From JBBRCE01 sp038205115 (GTDB lineage: Bacteria; Planctomycetota; Planctomycetia; Pirellulales; JBBRCE01): 64,000 nt of DNA. How positions within the stretch are numbered: the first letter of the stretch is position 1; the number at the start of each line of letters is the position of its first letter. The notes below the pieces were generated by a model that saw nothing but the letters and a program-made list of their open reading frames with translations, was not told where the DNA came from and did no database searches. The DNA lies in assembly GCA_038205115.1 (NCBI GenBank), contig JBBRCE010000017.1, positions 28,741-92,740 of the forward strand. Direction: 5' to 3'. Position numbers and translations under genes: made by a program. Positions 35,791 through 45,029 of the stretch are shown here, piece after piece.

Positions 35791-36368
35791 TCCGCTTTTC
35801 GTTCAACACCGCTGGCGCCAACCGCGTTGGCTGCCGCGTGACGCGCCGTGGTCGCAGCTTGCAGGCGTTCACCTTACTGGAGGTGATCGTGGCGCTGGCG
35901 ATCTTGGTTGGCGCCGTGGCGATCTTGGGTGAACTTGCCCGCTTCAGCTTGAAAAATGCGCGGGCGGCCAAGGATTTGTCGCGTGCGCAAATGTTGGCCG
36001 AAAGCAAAATGTCGGAGTTGATTGCCGGAGTAGCACCGCTAGAGGGCAACGCGGATGTGGCGTTTGACGACCTGCCGTCAGCCATCGACTGGCGATATAC
36101 GGTTGAAGTCGGAGAAAGCGATATCACCAATCTCATGGCGGTGACGCTGACCGTTAAGCCGGCGGAAAACGCCAACGTCGCCAATACGTTTACGTTGTCG
36201 CGTTTGGTCGTTGATCCGGCCAGCAAGCAGGTTGCCGCCAGCACGAGCAGCACAAGTAGCGGCAGCACCAGCGGTTCGGGCAGCACTTCCGGAAGCTCCT
36301 CGGGGAACTCCGGTGGCAGTTCCAGTAGCGGATCGAGCGGTTCATCATCTGGCACAAGCGCTAAGTAG
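35787..36368 (+). CDS. gspI: Minor pseudopilin, GspI-like, with Ser/Gly-rich tail
   Basis: A 193-residue prepilin-like protein. The leader is long and basic, and the helix starts FTLLEVIVALAILVGA with Glu at +5. The residue at -1 is Ala rather than the Gly normally needed by prepilin peptidase. The sequence QMLAESKMSELIAG after the helix is a GspI hallmark. The last 40 or so residues are almost only Ser, Gly and Thr. The frame extends to 35661, but ATG 35787 overlaps the gspH stop, which is the usual operon layout. It is followed 21 bases later by gspJ. Confidence 0.78.
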   Translation: MIRFSFNTAGANRVGCRVTRRGRSLQAFTLLEVIVALAILVGAVAILGELARFSLKNARAAKDLSRAQMLAESKMSELIAGVAPLEGNADVAFDDLPSAIDWRYTVEVGESDITNLMAVTLTVKPAENANVANTFTLSRLVVDPASKQVAASTSSTSSGSTSGSGSTSGSSSGNSGGSSSSGSSGSSSGTSAK

Positions 36369-36389
36369 GAAGCTTTCGCAGGCAACGTC

Positions 36390-37811
36390 ATGAAATCCAT
36401 CACAATTCGTTCACGGATGCAACCCATGTTTCGGCGAGGTTTTTCACTGCTCGAAGTGCTGTTGGCGCTTGCGCTCTCAGTGACCGTCATGGCGGTGGTT
36501 GCCATGGCGATTCGCGTGAATTTGCGCGTCGCCGATGTCAGCCGCACGGAAATCGAACAGTCGCAAACCGCGCGGGCGCTGATGAACCGCATGGCTGACG
36601 ACCTACGCAGCGCGGTCCGCAACCAGCCGGTCAACACCGCTTCCATTCAAGCCATGCAAAGCAGCGCCTCGAGCGCCGCACTTAAGGCAATGATTAGCTC
36701 CGGCAGCAATGCCATTGCGGCTGCCTCGGGCAGTCAATCCGGCTCGACCGGAACCGACGCTTCCGGCTCGGGCACCGCGGCTGGCTCTGGCCAAACAGGC
36801 GGCAGTTCGTCCGGCAGTGGTAGTTCGTCCGGCAGTAGCAGTGCCTCCGGCAGTGGCAGTTCGGGCGCGTCGGGTTCCTCGTCGTCCGGATCGAGTGGCA
36901 AGAGCAGCAGCGGCTCGTCATCGTCTGGCGGAACTGCCAGCGGCGGCGGATCGAGTGGTAGTAGTGCAAGCGGTTCCAGTGGCGGTAGCGGTTCGTCATC
37001 GTCATCATCAACGGCGTCCACCACACCAGTTTCCGCACCCGGTTTGTTTGGCAGCCAAACCGAATTGCGGCAGTTGGATGTTTCGCCTGCCCGCGCGGTG
37101 GGTTCGGGCGGATTCGGTGGGATGAAGACCATTTCTTACTCGATGCAGCCCAGTGTCAACGGTGTTGGCAACACGCTGGTTCGCCATGAGTTGGACCGCG
37201 CCGTAGCGGCATTTTCCAGCTCGCAAGGTGGTGCATCGGCCGATGGCGGCGAGTCCCTGGCGGATAACGTCACGGACTTGGAATTTCGTTATTTCGACGG
37301 CACCGATTGGCAAACGGATTGGGATTCTGACGCGCAAAACCGCCTGCCTTCGGCGGTGGAAATTGTGATGTCGATTGCCCCGCCGCCGGCTGGCTCGTCG
37401 GCTAGTAGCGCGCAAGCTGCCACGGCCGACGTCGACCCGATCACCTATCGAATGGTGGTGCAATTGCCGACATCCACGCCGCCGCCAGACGATGGTTCGA
37501 CTGACGCCGACTCGACCGATAGCACCGGCTCCGATAGCGGTTCGACGGGAAGCAACGCCGATCCGACGGGCGCCTCGGGGTCGAGTTCGTCGAGCAGTTC
37601 CGGAGGCAGCTCGCCGAGAAGTGGTGGCGGTAGCCAAAACGGTCCGGGAAAAGGCGGCGGCACTCCGCAGGGTGGACCGAATCCCGATTCGAGCGGAGGC
37701 AAGATCACGCCGCCCTCTTCACCCAATACCATCCCCAAGATTGTCGCGCCACCGTCCGGCGGTGCGCCTGACATTACGAAAATCCCGGGTGGCGGCGCGC
37801 CTGTTAAATAA
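36390..37811 (+). CDS. gspJ: Minor pseudopilin, GspJ-like, with long Ser/Gly-rich inserts
   Basis: A 473-residue prepilin-like protein, more than twice the usual GspJ length. The leader ends RRG|FSLLEVLLALAL with Glu at +5, and the following helix ends in the GspJ-like ARALMNRMADDLRSAV. A Ser/Gly-rich segment of about 105 residues (about 103-209) splits the globular domain. Recognisable beta structure then returns (LRQLDVSPA, LADNVTDLEFRYFDGTDWQ), the latter being a GspJ feature. A second Ser/Asp/Thr/Gly-rich stretch (about 367-417) and a Gly/Pro-rich tail close the protein. The stop is one base before the gspK start. Confidence 0.8.
   Translation: MKSITIRSRMQPMFRRGFSLLEVLLALALSVTVMAVVAMAIRVNLRVADVSRTEIEQSQTARALMNRMADDLRSAVRNQPVNTASIQAMQSSASSAALKAMISSGSNAIAAASGSQSGSTGTDASGSGTAAGSGQTGGSSSGSGSSSGSSSASGSGSSGASGSSSSGSSGKSSSGSSSSGGTASGGGSSGSSASGSSGGSGSSSSSSTASTTPVSAPGLFGSQTELRQLDVSPARAVGSGGFGGMKTISYSMQPSVNGVGNTLVRHELDRAVAAFSSSQGGASADGGESLADNVTDLEFRYFDGTDWQTDWDSDAQNRLPSAVEIVMSIAPPPAGSSASSAQAATADVDPITYRMVVQLPTSTPPPDDGSTDADSTDSTGSDSGSTGSNADPTGASGSSSSSSSGGSSPRSGGGSQNGPGKGGGTPQGGPNPDSSGGKITPPSSPNTIPKIVAPPSGGAPDITKIPGGGAPVK
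36697..37022 (+). repeat. Ser/Gly low-complexity coding repeat in gspJ
   Basis: About 325 bases of imperfect short repeats built from serine and glycine codons (GGCAGT, TCCGGC, TCGTCC and variants). They use at least four different serine codons, so selection seems to act on the amino acids rather than on one DNA unit. Shorter sequence of the same kind occurs in gspH (about 35529-35636) and gspI (about 36241-36365). Confidence 0.8.
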
Positions 37812-37812
37812 T

Positions 37813-39342
37813 ATGCAAAATCAAACCCGCCGCACCGCGCCCAGCGGCATTATTTTGGTGGTGGTACTGATCGCGATCGCCATGCTGAGCCTGGTGGCGT
37901 TCACGTTTAACGACCGGATGCTTAACGAGCGCAAAGCGGTGCAGGCGACTGGCCGCAGACTGCAAGCCCGCGCGGCGGCCGAGTCGGGCTTGGAACTGGT
38001 GCAACAGTTTTTACAGCAAGACGCGCAAACTCAAACCGATGGCGGCGGGCGCTACGATAACCCGGGCCGTTTTCAGGCCGTTATGGTTCAAGATGATGAA
38101 TTGCCCGGCCGCCGCTCGCGATTTTCGGTCATTTCGCCGGCAATGCAGGACGGTCAATCGTCAGGTATTCGTTTTGGATTGGAAGACGAATCGACCAAGA
38201 TCAACATCAACACGCTGTTGGTGGCCGACCAGCAGGTTGAAAATGGCGGGCGAGCCATTTTGATGCAACTGCCGAGCATGACGGTCGAGATTGCCGACGC
38301 CATCATGGACTGGATCGATCCCGACGACGACGTTCGCGAAAACGGTGCCGAGTCCGAAACCTATTCAGGCATGTCGCCACCTTACGCCGCCAAAAACGGT
38401 CCGCTGAGTTCGATCGATGAACTATTGACGGTCAAAGGCGTGACGCCTGAGTTGTTATACGGTTTGGACGTCAATCGCAATGGCATCATCGAGCCAGAAG
38501 AACGCGGTAGCGGATCGAGCGGCGACGCATCGATGGACTTCGGTTGGTCGGCGTATTTGACCGTCTACAGTGCGGAAACCAATCTGCTGCCGGACGGTAC
38601 GAAGCGCGTCAGTTTGAACGGCAACGACATGCAAGTGCTGAGCGATTCGCTCACACCGATTTTACAGAACCCGGCCTGGGTCAACTACATCATCGCCTAT
38701 CGGCAATTTGGTCCTTATACCGGCAAAGGCAGCACCAAAAAAGCGCAAGCCGACAGCCTGACGCTGGACCTCACCAAGGCTGGAAAAACCAAGCTCACCA
38801 GCGTGCTGGATCTGATCGGTTCCCAGGTGCAAATGTCGCAAGGCAGCGGCTCGAATCAATCGGTCGTCGATTCGCCGTTTGTCGATCAGGCCGACGCCAT
38901 GCGAGACTATCTGCCCAAACTTTCCGACGCGGTGACGGTCAATTCCACCAACAGCATCCCGGGCCGGATCAATATCAATCAAGCCTCGGAAGCCGTGTTG
39001 GCCAGTATTCCCGGCATGACATCGGAAATCGCGGGCCAAATTGTTGCCCAGCGCACGCCGGAACCCTCGCCGGATAAGCCGTATCGCAAATACGAGACTT
39101 GGCCGCTGATCGAGCAAATTGTCACGTTAGACCAAATGAAGGCCCTGTTGCCGTTCATGTGCGGCGGCGGGAGTGTCTACCGGATGCAAAGTGTCGGTTT
39201 TTTCGATCAATCCGGCCCAACTTCGCGAATTGAAGCGGTCATCGATGCTTCCAACGGCCCACCACGCATAGTATTCTGGAGAGAGCTTAGTCGCTTAGGT
39301 CGCGGTTTCACGCCGTCGACGCTGGGAGCAGAACCTCCCTGA
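37813..39342 (+). CDS. gspK: Minor pseudopilin GspK
   Basis: The large tip pseudopilin, 509 residues. The helix PSGIILVVVLIAIAML lacks the usual Phe at +1 and Glu at +5, as expected for GspK. The region after it (AAAESGLELVQQFL) and the helix-hairpin-helix-like RININQASEAVLASIPGM (about 382-400) are typical of the GspK SAM-like domains. ATG 37813 comes one base after the gspJ stop; the open frame extends further upstream only as a shadow of gspJ. The length exceeds the common 300-350 residues, but no Ser/Gly insert is present. Confidence 0.88.
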   Translation: MQNQTRRTAPSGIILVVVLIAIAMLSLVAFTFNDRMLNERKAVQATGRRLQARAAAESGLELVQQFLQQDAQTQTDGGGRYDNPGRFQAVMVQDDELPGRRSRFSVISPAMQDGQSSGIRFGLEDESTKININTLLVADQQVENGGRAILMQLPSMTVEIADAIMDWIDPDDDVRENGAESETYSGMSPPYAAKNGPLSSIDELLTVKGVTPELLYGLDVNRNGIIEPEERGSGSSGDASMDFGWSAYLTVYSAETNLLPDGTKRVSLNGNDMQVLSDSLTPILQNPAWVNYIIAYRQFGPYTGKGSTKKAQADSLTLDLTKAGKTKLTSVLDLIGSQVQMSQGSGSNQSVVDSPFVDQADAMRDYLPKLSDAVTVNSTNSIPGRININQASEAVLASIPGMTSEIAGQIVAQRTPEPSPDKPYRKYETWPLIEQIVTLDQMKALLPFMCGGGSVYRMQSVGFFDQSGPTSRIEAVIDASNGPPRIVFWRELSRLGRGFTPSTLGAEPP

Positions 39343-39439
39343 TTTTTGCGATCCGAGCGGCGTTGCCCACACGTCTTGACGATGTGTGTGCGATTCCATC
39401 GCTCCAGCGCCAATCCCGGCGTAGCGATCGCAGGTTTTC

Positions 39440-39458
39440 GGCCGGCCAGTGACCGGCC
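39440..39458 (+). terminator. Hairpin between gspK and gspL, possible attenuator
   Basis: A six-bp GC stem (GGCCGG at 39440-39445, CCGGCC at 39453-39458) with a seven-base loop, followed by a modest T-rich run (TGTTCTTT), lies in the 138-base gap. It might reduce read-through between the pseudopilin genes and the inner-membrane assembly genes. This is inferred from the structure only. Confidence 0.35.
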
Positions 39459-39480
39459 TGTTCTTTAAGTCGAGTTTGCC

Positions 39481-41307
39481 ATGGCACGTTTGATTGCGCT
39501 GGAATGGGACGACACAGAATGTCGGCTGGTCGTGGCGTCGCGTCGCAACGCCGGGCTGCTGGTCGAGCATGCGTGGGTGATTCCGCTGCTGCCCGAAGGG
39601 GAGATTCCGCGCGCCGAAATACATCCTTCAGAACAGTCGGCCGCACCTGCGGAAATCGTGACCGATTCGCGTGGGATGGCAATCGTCAAACTGCCGACGG
39701 CCGTAGAAATTGGCGCGGCCATCGCCGAGGCGCTCAAGTCGCGCGGAATCGCGCGTGGCGAATGCCTGGTGGCTGTGGGCCGCACCAACGTCGAACTCAA
39801 GCACCTGCAATTGCCACCCGCGCCGGACGACGAACTGCCGGACATGGTCCGTTTTCAGGCGCTGCGCGATTTCAACAAACTGCAAGACGATTCGCCGCTG
39901 GATTTTATTCCGCTGGCGGCCGACGATGGCGAATCGCGTTACGTGTTGGCTGCCGCCATGTCGTCGGATTTGGTCGGTGAAATCCACGAGACTTGTCGCA
40001 CCGCAGGCCTGCAAGCCAAGCGGTTCGTGCTCCGTCCTTGCGCGGCTGCGTCGTTATTGCGTCGAGCGCGGCCAGAAGAAACCGAGCAAGTTTCCTTGCT
40101 GGTCGACCTGCTGGCTGACGAAACCGATCTGACCGTGCAGGTGGATGGCGTTGAAGTTTTCATGCGCACCGCGCGCGTGACGGGCGACTCGGCGGTGCCT
40201 GGCGGATGGCGCTCGCTGCTGGTCGAGATTCGTCGTACCATGGCCGCTGTCTCCAACCAGCTTGGCGGCCGGCGCGTCGAGGCGATCTATCTTTGCGGCG
40301 ATGGTCAGCGGCACTTGGCACTGGCCAAACAGATCGAAACGGAACTGCAATTGCCGGCGCACTTGCTCGATCCATTTTCCGCAGTGGAACTCGCGCCGGC
40401 GTTGGCGGCGGCGCTGCCGGAATTTCACGGCCGTTACGCGCCGCTGCTGGGCATGCTGGCCGACGAAGCGGCCGGCACCTCGCCTTCGATTGACTTCTTG
40501 CATCCGCGGCAACGTCCCGAAGCTCCCAGTCGCCGGCGCATTTGGACGTTGGCGGCGGCGGTTGCCGCCGTGCTGTTGTTGAGCTGTCTGTACCTCGGCT
40601 GGCGACAATTCCAAGATCGCTACGCGGCCATCGGCCGTCTGGAGTTGGAGGCTAAGAATATCGACAAGCTGATGAACGGCAATAAGGAAGTCGCCAAGAA
40701 CGACGCCAAGAATACGGTCGAAAAGAAAGCCAAGGACGTCGACGCTTGGGTTAGTGGCGACCGCGTTTGGATCGACGAGTTGCGGCAGATATCCGACAAA
40801 TTCGTCTCGGCCAAGGACGCCATGTTGATTTCGATGTCCGATAACGTCGCGCTCGCCACCAGCGATATCACCATGGATGGCTTGGCCCGTAACAGTTCGG
40901 TCATCAACGAATTGGTCAACAATCTCCGCGACAGCGGCCATAAAGTGGAAATCGCCAACAGCGGCGAAGATACGCGGCAACAGCAAAAGAATTATCCCTG
41001 GAAGTTCTCGTTGCGAATTGGCGTGTTGAAAGCGAAAGCCATGCCGACAACTCTGGCGGCTGCCAGCGCCAAATCGGCTGCGGCCAACACAGAGGCGGAT
41101 CGTACATCGAAGTCACCGACGCCCGAAAAAAACACGCCGGCGAATCTCTCGCCGGCTAAATCCGCATCGGCCAAGGATGCGCCGGCGAAATCCACTGCCG
41201 CCGACGCCAAGTTGCCAGTCGACGCCAAGCATCTGCCCAAGCCGGACGACAAGTCGCCTGCGCCGGTCAAAACACAGCCTGCCGGTTCCGCCGACAAGGG
41301 AGCGTAA
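39481..41307 (+). CDS. gspL: GspL-like protein: PilM-like actin fold fused to PilN-like part
   Basis: A 608-residue bitopic inner-membrane protein. Residues 1-345 look like the actin-like PilM/GspL cytoplasmic domain (start MARLIALEWDDTECRLVV; LQLPPAPDDELPDMVRFQ is a PilM-like interface). A membrane segment (about 353-373) is followed by a coiled-coil and PilN-like domain to about 520. The last 85 residues are an Ala/Lys/Pro/Ser-rich tail resembling histone H1-like repeats. It would recruit the ATPase to the membrane. It is separated from the next gene by three bases, so the pair is tightly coupled. Family assignment is by architecture more than by sequence identity. Confidence 0.75.
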   Translation: MARLIALEWDDTECRLVVASRRNAGLLVEHAWVIPLLPEGEIPRAEIHPSEQSAAPAEIVTDSRGMAIVKLPTAVEIGAAIAEALKSRGIARGECLVAVGRTNVELKHLQLPPAPDDELPDMVRFQALRDFNKLQDDSPLDFIPLAADDGESRYVLAAAMSSDLVGEIHETCRTAGLQAKRFVLRPCAAASLLRRARPEETEQVSLLVDLLADETDLTVQVDGVEVFMRTARVTGDSAVPGGWRSLLVEIRRTMAAVSNQLGGRRVEAIYLCGDGQRHLALAKQIETELQLPAHLLDPFSAVELAPALAAALPEFHGRYAPLLGMLADEAAGTSPSIDFLHPRQRPEAPSRRRIWTLAAAVAAVLLLSCLYLGWRQFQDRYAAIGRLELEAKNIDKLMNGNKEVAKNDAKNTVEKKAKDVDAWVSGDRVWIDELRQISDKFVSAKDAMLISMSDNVALATSDITMDGLARNSSVINELVNNLRDSGHKVEIANSGEDTRQQQKNYPWKFSLRIGVLKAKAMPTTLAAASAKSAAANTEADRTSKSPTPEKNTPANLSPAKSASAKDAPAKSTAADAKLPVDAKHLPKPDDKSPAPVKTQPAGSADKGA

Positions 41308-41310
41308 TAC

Positions 41311-42249
41311 ATGCAAACTCGCGAAAAAACATTGGCCATCGTTGTGGCAACCGTGGTGTTGCTGCTGCTGGCCTACAAGGGTTTCGATTGGTATTCGACC
41401 GAACTCGCATCGCTGGATCAGCAAGTTGTGAATTTGCAGAAGTTGGTCACTGACAAAGAAATTGCCAAGCGCAAATTGCTGGAGTGGAATCATCGCTCGC
41501 TTCCCAAAGATCAGTACGTCGGCCGTTCGCTATATCAGAAGTGGTTGTTTGGTCTGAGCGATCACGCCAAGCTGACGGACTTTACGCTGACCACAAACAT
41601 GGCGACGCTGCAGAATCAGGGTTACGATAAGCTGACCTGCACGGTCGGGGCGCACGGCACGATCGAGCAGGTGACGCAATTCCTGTTCGATTTTTACGGC
41701 ACCAACCATTTGCACCAGATTCGCAAAATGACCATCAAGCCGTTGCAAAATAGCAAGCGACTGGCGATCAGCATGACGATCGAAGCATTGAAGTTGCCCA
41801 ACGCGGATCGCGAAGACGGGCTCAACGCGGACAAAAAAGCGCGGACGGAACTTTCCGATTTCGCTGCTTACAAAGATTCGATCGTCAAACGGAATTTGTT
41901 TTCGGAGTATGTGCCGCCACCGCCGCCCGTGGTTGCCAGGGTGGAAAAACCTCGCGACCCGCCTCCTGCACCTCCTGCACCGCCACCTCCGCCAAAGTTC
42001 GATGTGGCCAAGTTTGCCTACGTCACGGCCATCATGGACGTCGATCGCGAACCGGAAGTGTGGCTGCACATTCGCACCACCAACAAAACGTTGCGGTTGC
42101 ACGAGGGTGAGCCGTTCGAAGTCGAAGGCTTCAAGGGGCAGATCACCAAGATTGGCGAACGCGAGGTTGAATTTAAAACCGGCAACAAGCGCATGACGTT
42201 GAACCTGGGCGAGAACCTCCGTGCCGCTACGGCTGCCGACGAGCTTTAA
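41311..42249 (+). CDS. GspM/PilO-like protein fused to a GspC/PilP-like domain
   Basis: A 312-residue bitopic protein. One membrane segment (about 7-23) is followed by a short coiled coil and a PilO/GspM-like ferredoxin-fold domain (about 60-165, including VTQFLFDFYGTNHLHQIR). After a Pro-rich linker (about 207-235) comes a beta-rich domain of about 70 residues with EPFEVEGFKGQITKIGEREVEF, which resembles the PilP or GspC homology region that contacts the secretin. This would join inner-membrane ring and secretin-binding functions in one chain. It is the last gene of the operon; the next gene is convergent, 20 bases away. Confidence 0.65.
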   Translation: MQTREKTLAIVVATVVLLLLAYKGFDWYSTELASLDQQVVNLQKLVTDKEIAKRKLLEWNHRSLPKDQYVGRSLYQKWLFGLSDHAKLTDFTLTTNMATLQNQGYDKLTCTVGAHGTIEQVTQFLFDFYGTNHLHQIRKMTIKPLQNSKRLAISMTIEALKLPNADREDGLNADKKARTELSDFAAYKDSIVKRNLFSEYVPPPPPVVARVEKPRDPPPAPPAPPPPPKFDVAKFAYVTAIMDVDREPEVWLHIRTTNKTLRLHEGEPFEVEGFKGQITKIGEREVEFKTGNKRMTLNLGENLRAATAADEL

Positions 42250-42269
42250 AGTTTGCCGACGACCGCGTG

Positions 42270-43973
<1,704 letters not shown>

Positions 43974-44045
43974 CGAGCCCCGCGCAGTTCGCAAGCCAAC
44001 AGCCGTCCGCCATCGGCCCAGCGGTCGATCGTTGAGCAACCACCA

Positions 44046-45029
44046 CTACTTTTTTTCGACCACCCAAATGTTGCGAAACACCACGGGATTGCCGTGATTT
44101 TGCAGGAACAGCGGATCTTGCTGAGTATCTTCGCCGCCGGAAACACCGCCGGGCGTGGGGCCGGGCAATTCCACGGCGTCGTGAATGATCACACCATTGT
44201 GCTTGACGGTCAACTTGGCCTTGGCTTTGCGATCACTGCCCTCGAAACGCGGTGCAGTCATGTCGATGTCGTACGTTTGCCAAACGAGCGGCGGAAAGCT
44301 CATGTTGACCTTGGCGGTGGCTGCTTTGTAAATACCGCCACAATCATCTTCCTTGCCTTCCAAGCCAAAGGAATCCAGAACTTGTACTTCGTAGCGGCCG
44401 TGTACGTACACGCCGCTGTTGCCGCGCGCCTGACCGTTGGATTCCGGCATGAATGGGCAACGGAATTCCAAGTGCAGTGTGAAATCCTTGAATTGATCCT
44501 TGCTGGTCGGTCCTGACATCAGCAACTTGTCTTCGGTCAACTGGCCGTTCTTCCAGCGATCCGCGTTGCTACCGTCGAACAGGACCACGGCGCCGGCGGG
44601 CGGCTTGGCTCCCAGTGTCGGACTAACGCGATTAACCTTTTTTAATTCCATCGACTTGTCGTCGATGGCGCTCTTGAGAATGAGTTTGTCGCCATCGATG
44701 ACTAAACTCCATTTGTCGCTGGAAAACTTTGTCGCACCATTTGCGGTCGTACCTTTTACGACCGAGCGCGCGTTGCTGCGCTGGAAGCCTGCGCCCGGCA
44801 AACCGCCCTCAAGCACGGCCGCTTCGAACTTGCCCTCGCCCCGCGCGACAACCTGCACTCCGTAAGCGGCTGCGGCCGACTTGTCCGAGGCGTATTCGCC
44901 TTGAATTGCGTAGTCGGGACCTGCCCGTGCGACATCGGTGATCGCCTTGCCGTGTTCGGCCGCGAAGAGTGCTTGAGGTAAACTACCTGCGCATCCGAGC
45001 GCAATTGCAAACGAAAAGAGTGTTTTCAT
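44046..45029 (-). other. Possible separate DUF1080 gene starting inside the MurJ frame
   Basis: An internal ATG at 45029 opens a 327-residue protein with a clean signal peptide and a DUF1080 domain. AGGA lies about ten bases upstream on the minus strand. A TAG occurs there in another frame, so a one-base shift near the MurJ end would produce a normal stop just before this start. The domain is predicted to bind or cleave sugars in the periplasm. Family members are normally separate secreted proteins, which favours independent translation. Confidence 0.5.

Noticed and set aside
35459..36646. A 395-codon minus-strand frame opposite gspH, gspI and gspJ
   Set aside because: The sense strand has prepilin motifs, operon spacing and start-stop overlaps. 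The antisense frame is open mainly because Ser/Gly codons give few stops in reverse.
36694..37132. Pro/Leu-rich and His/Cys-rich antisense frames under the Ser/Gly repeat
   Set aside because: Artefacts of the low-complexity codons; no start signals.
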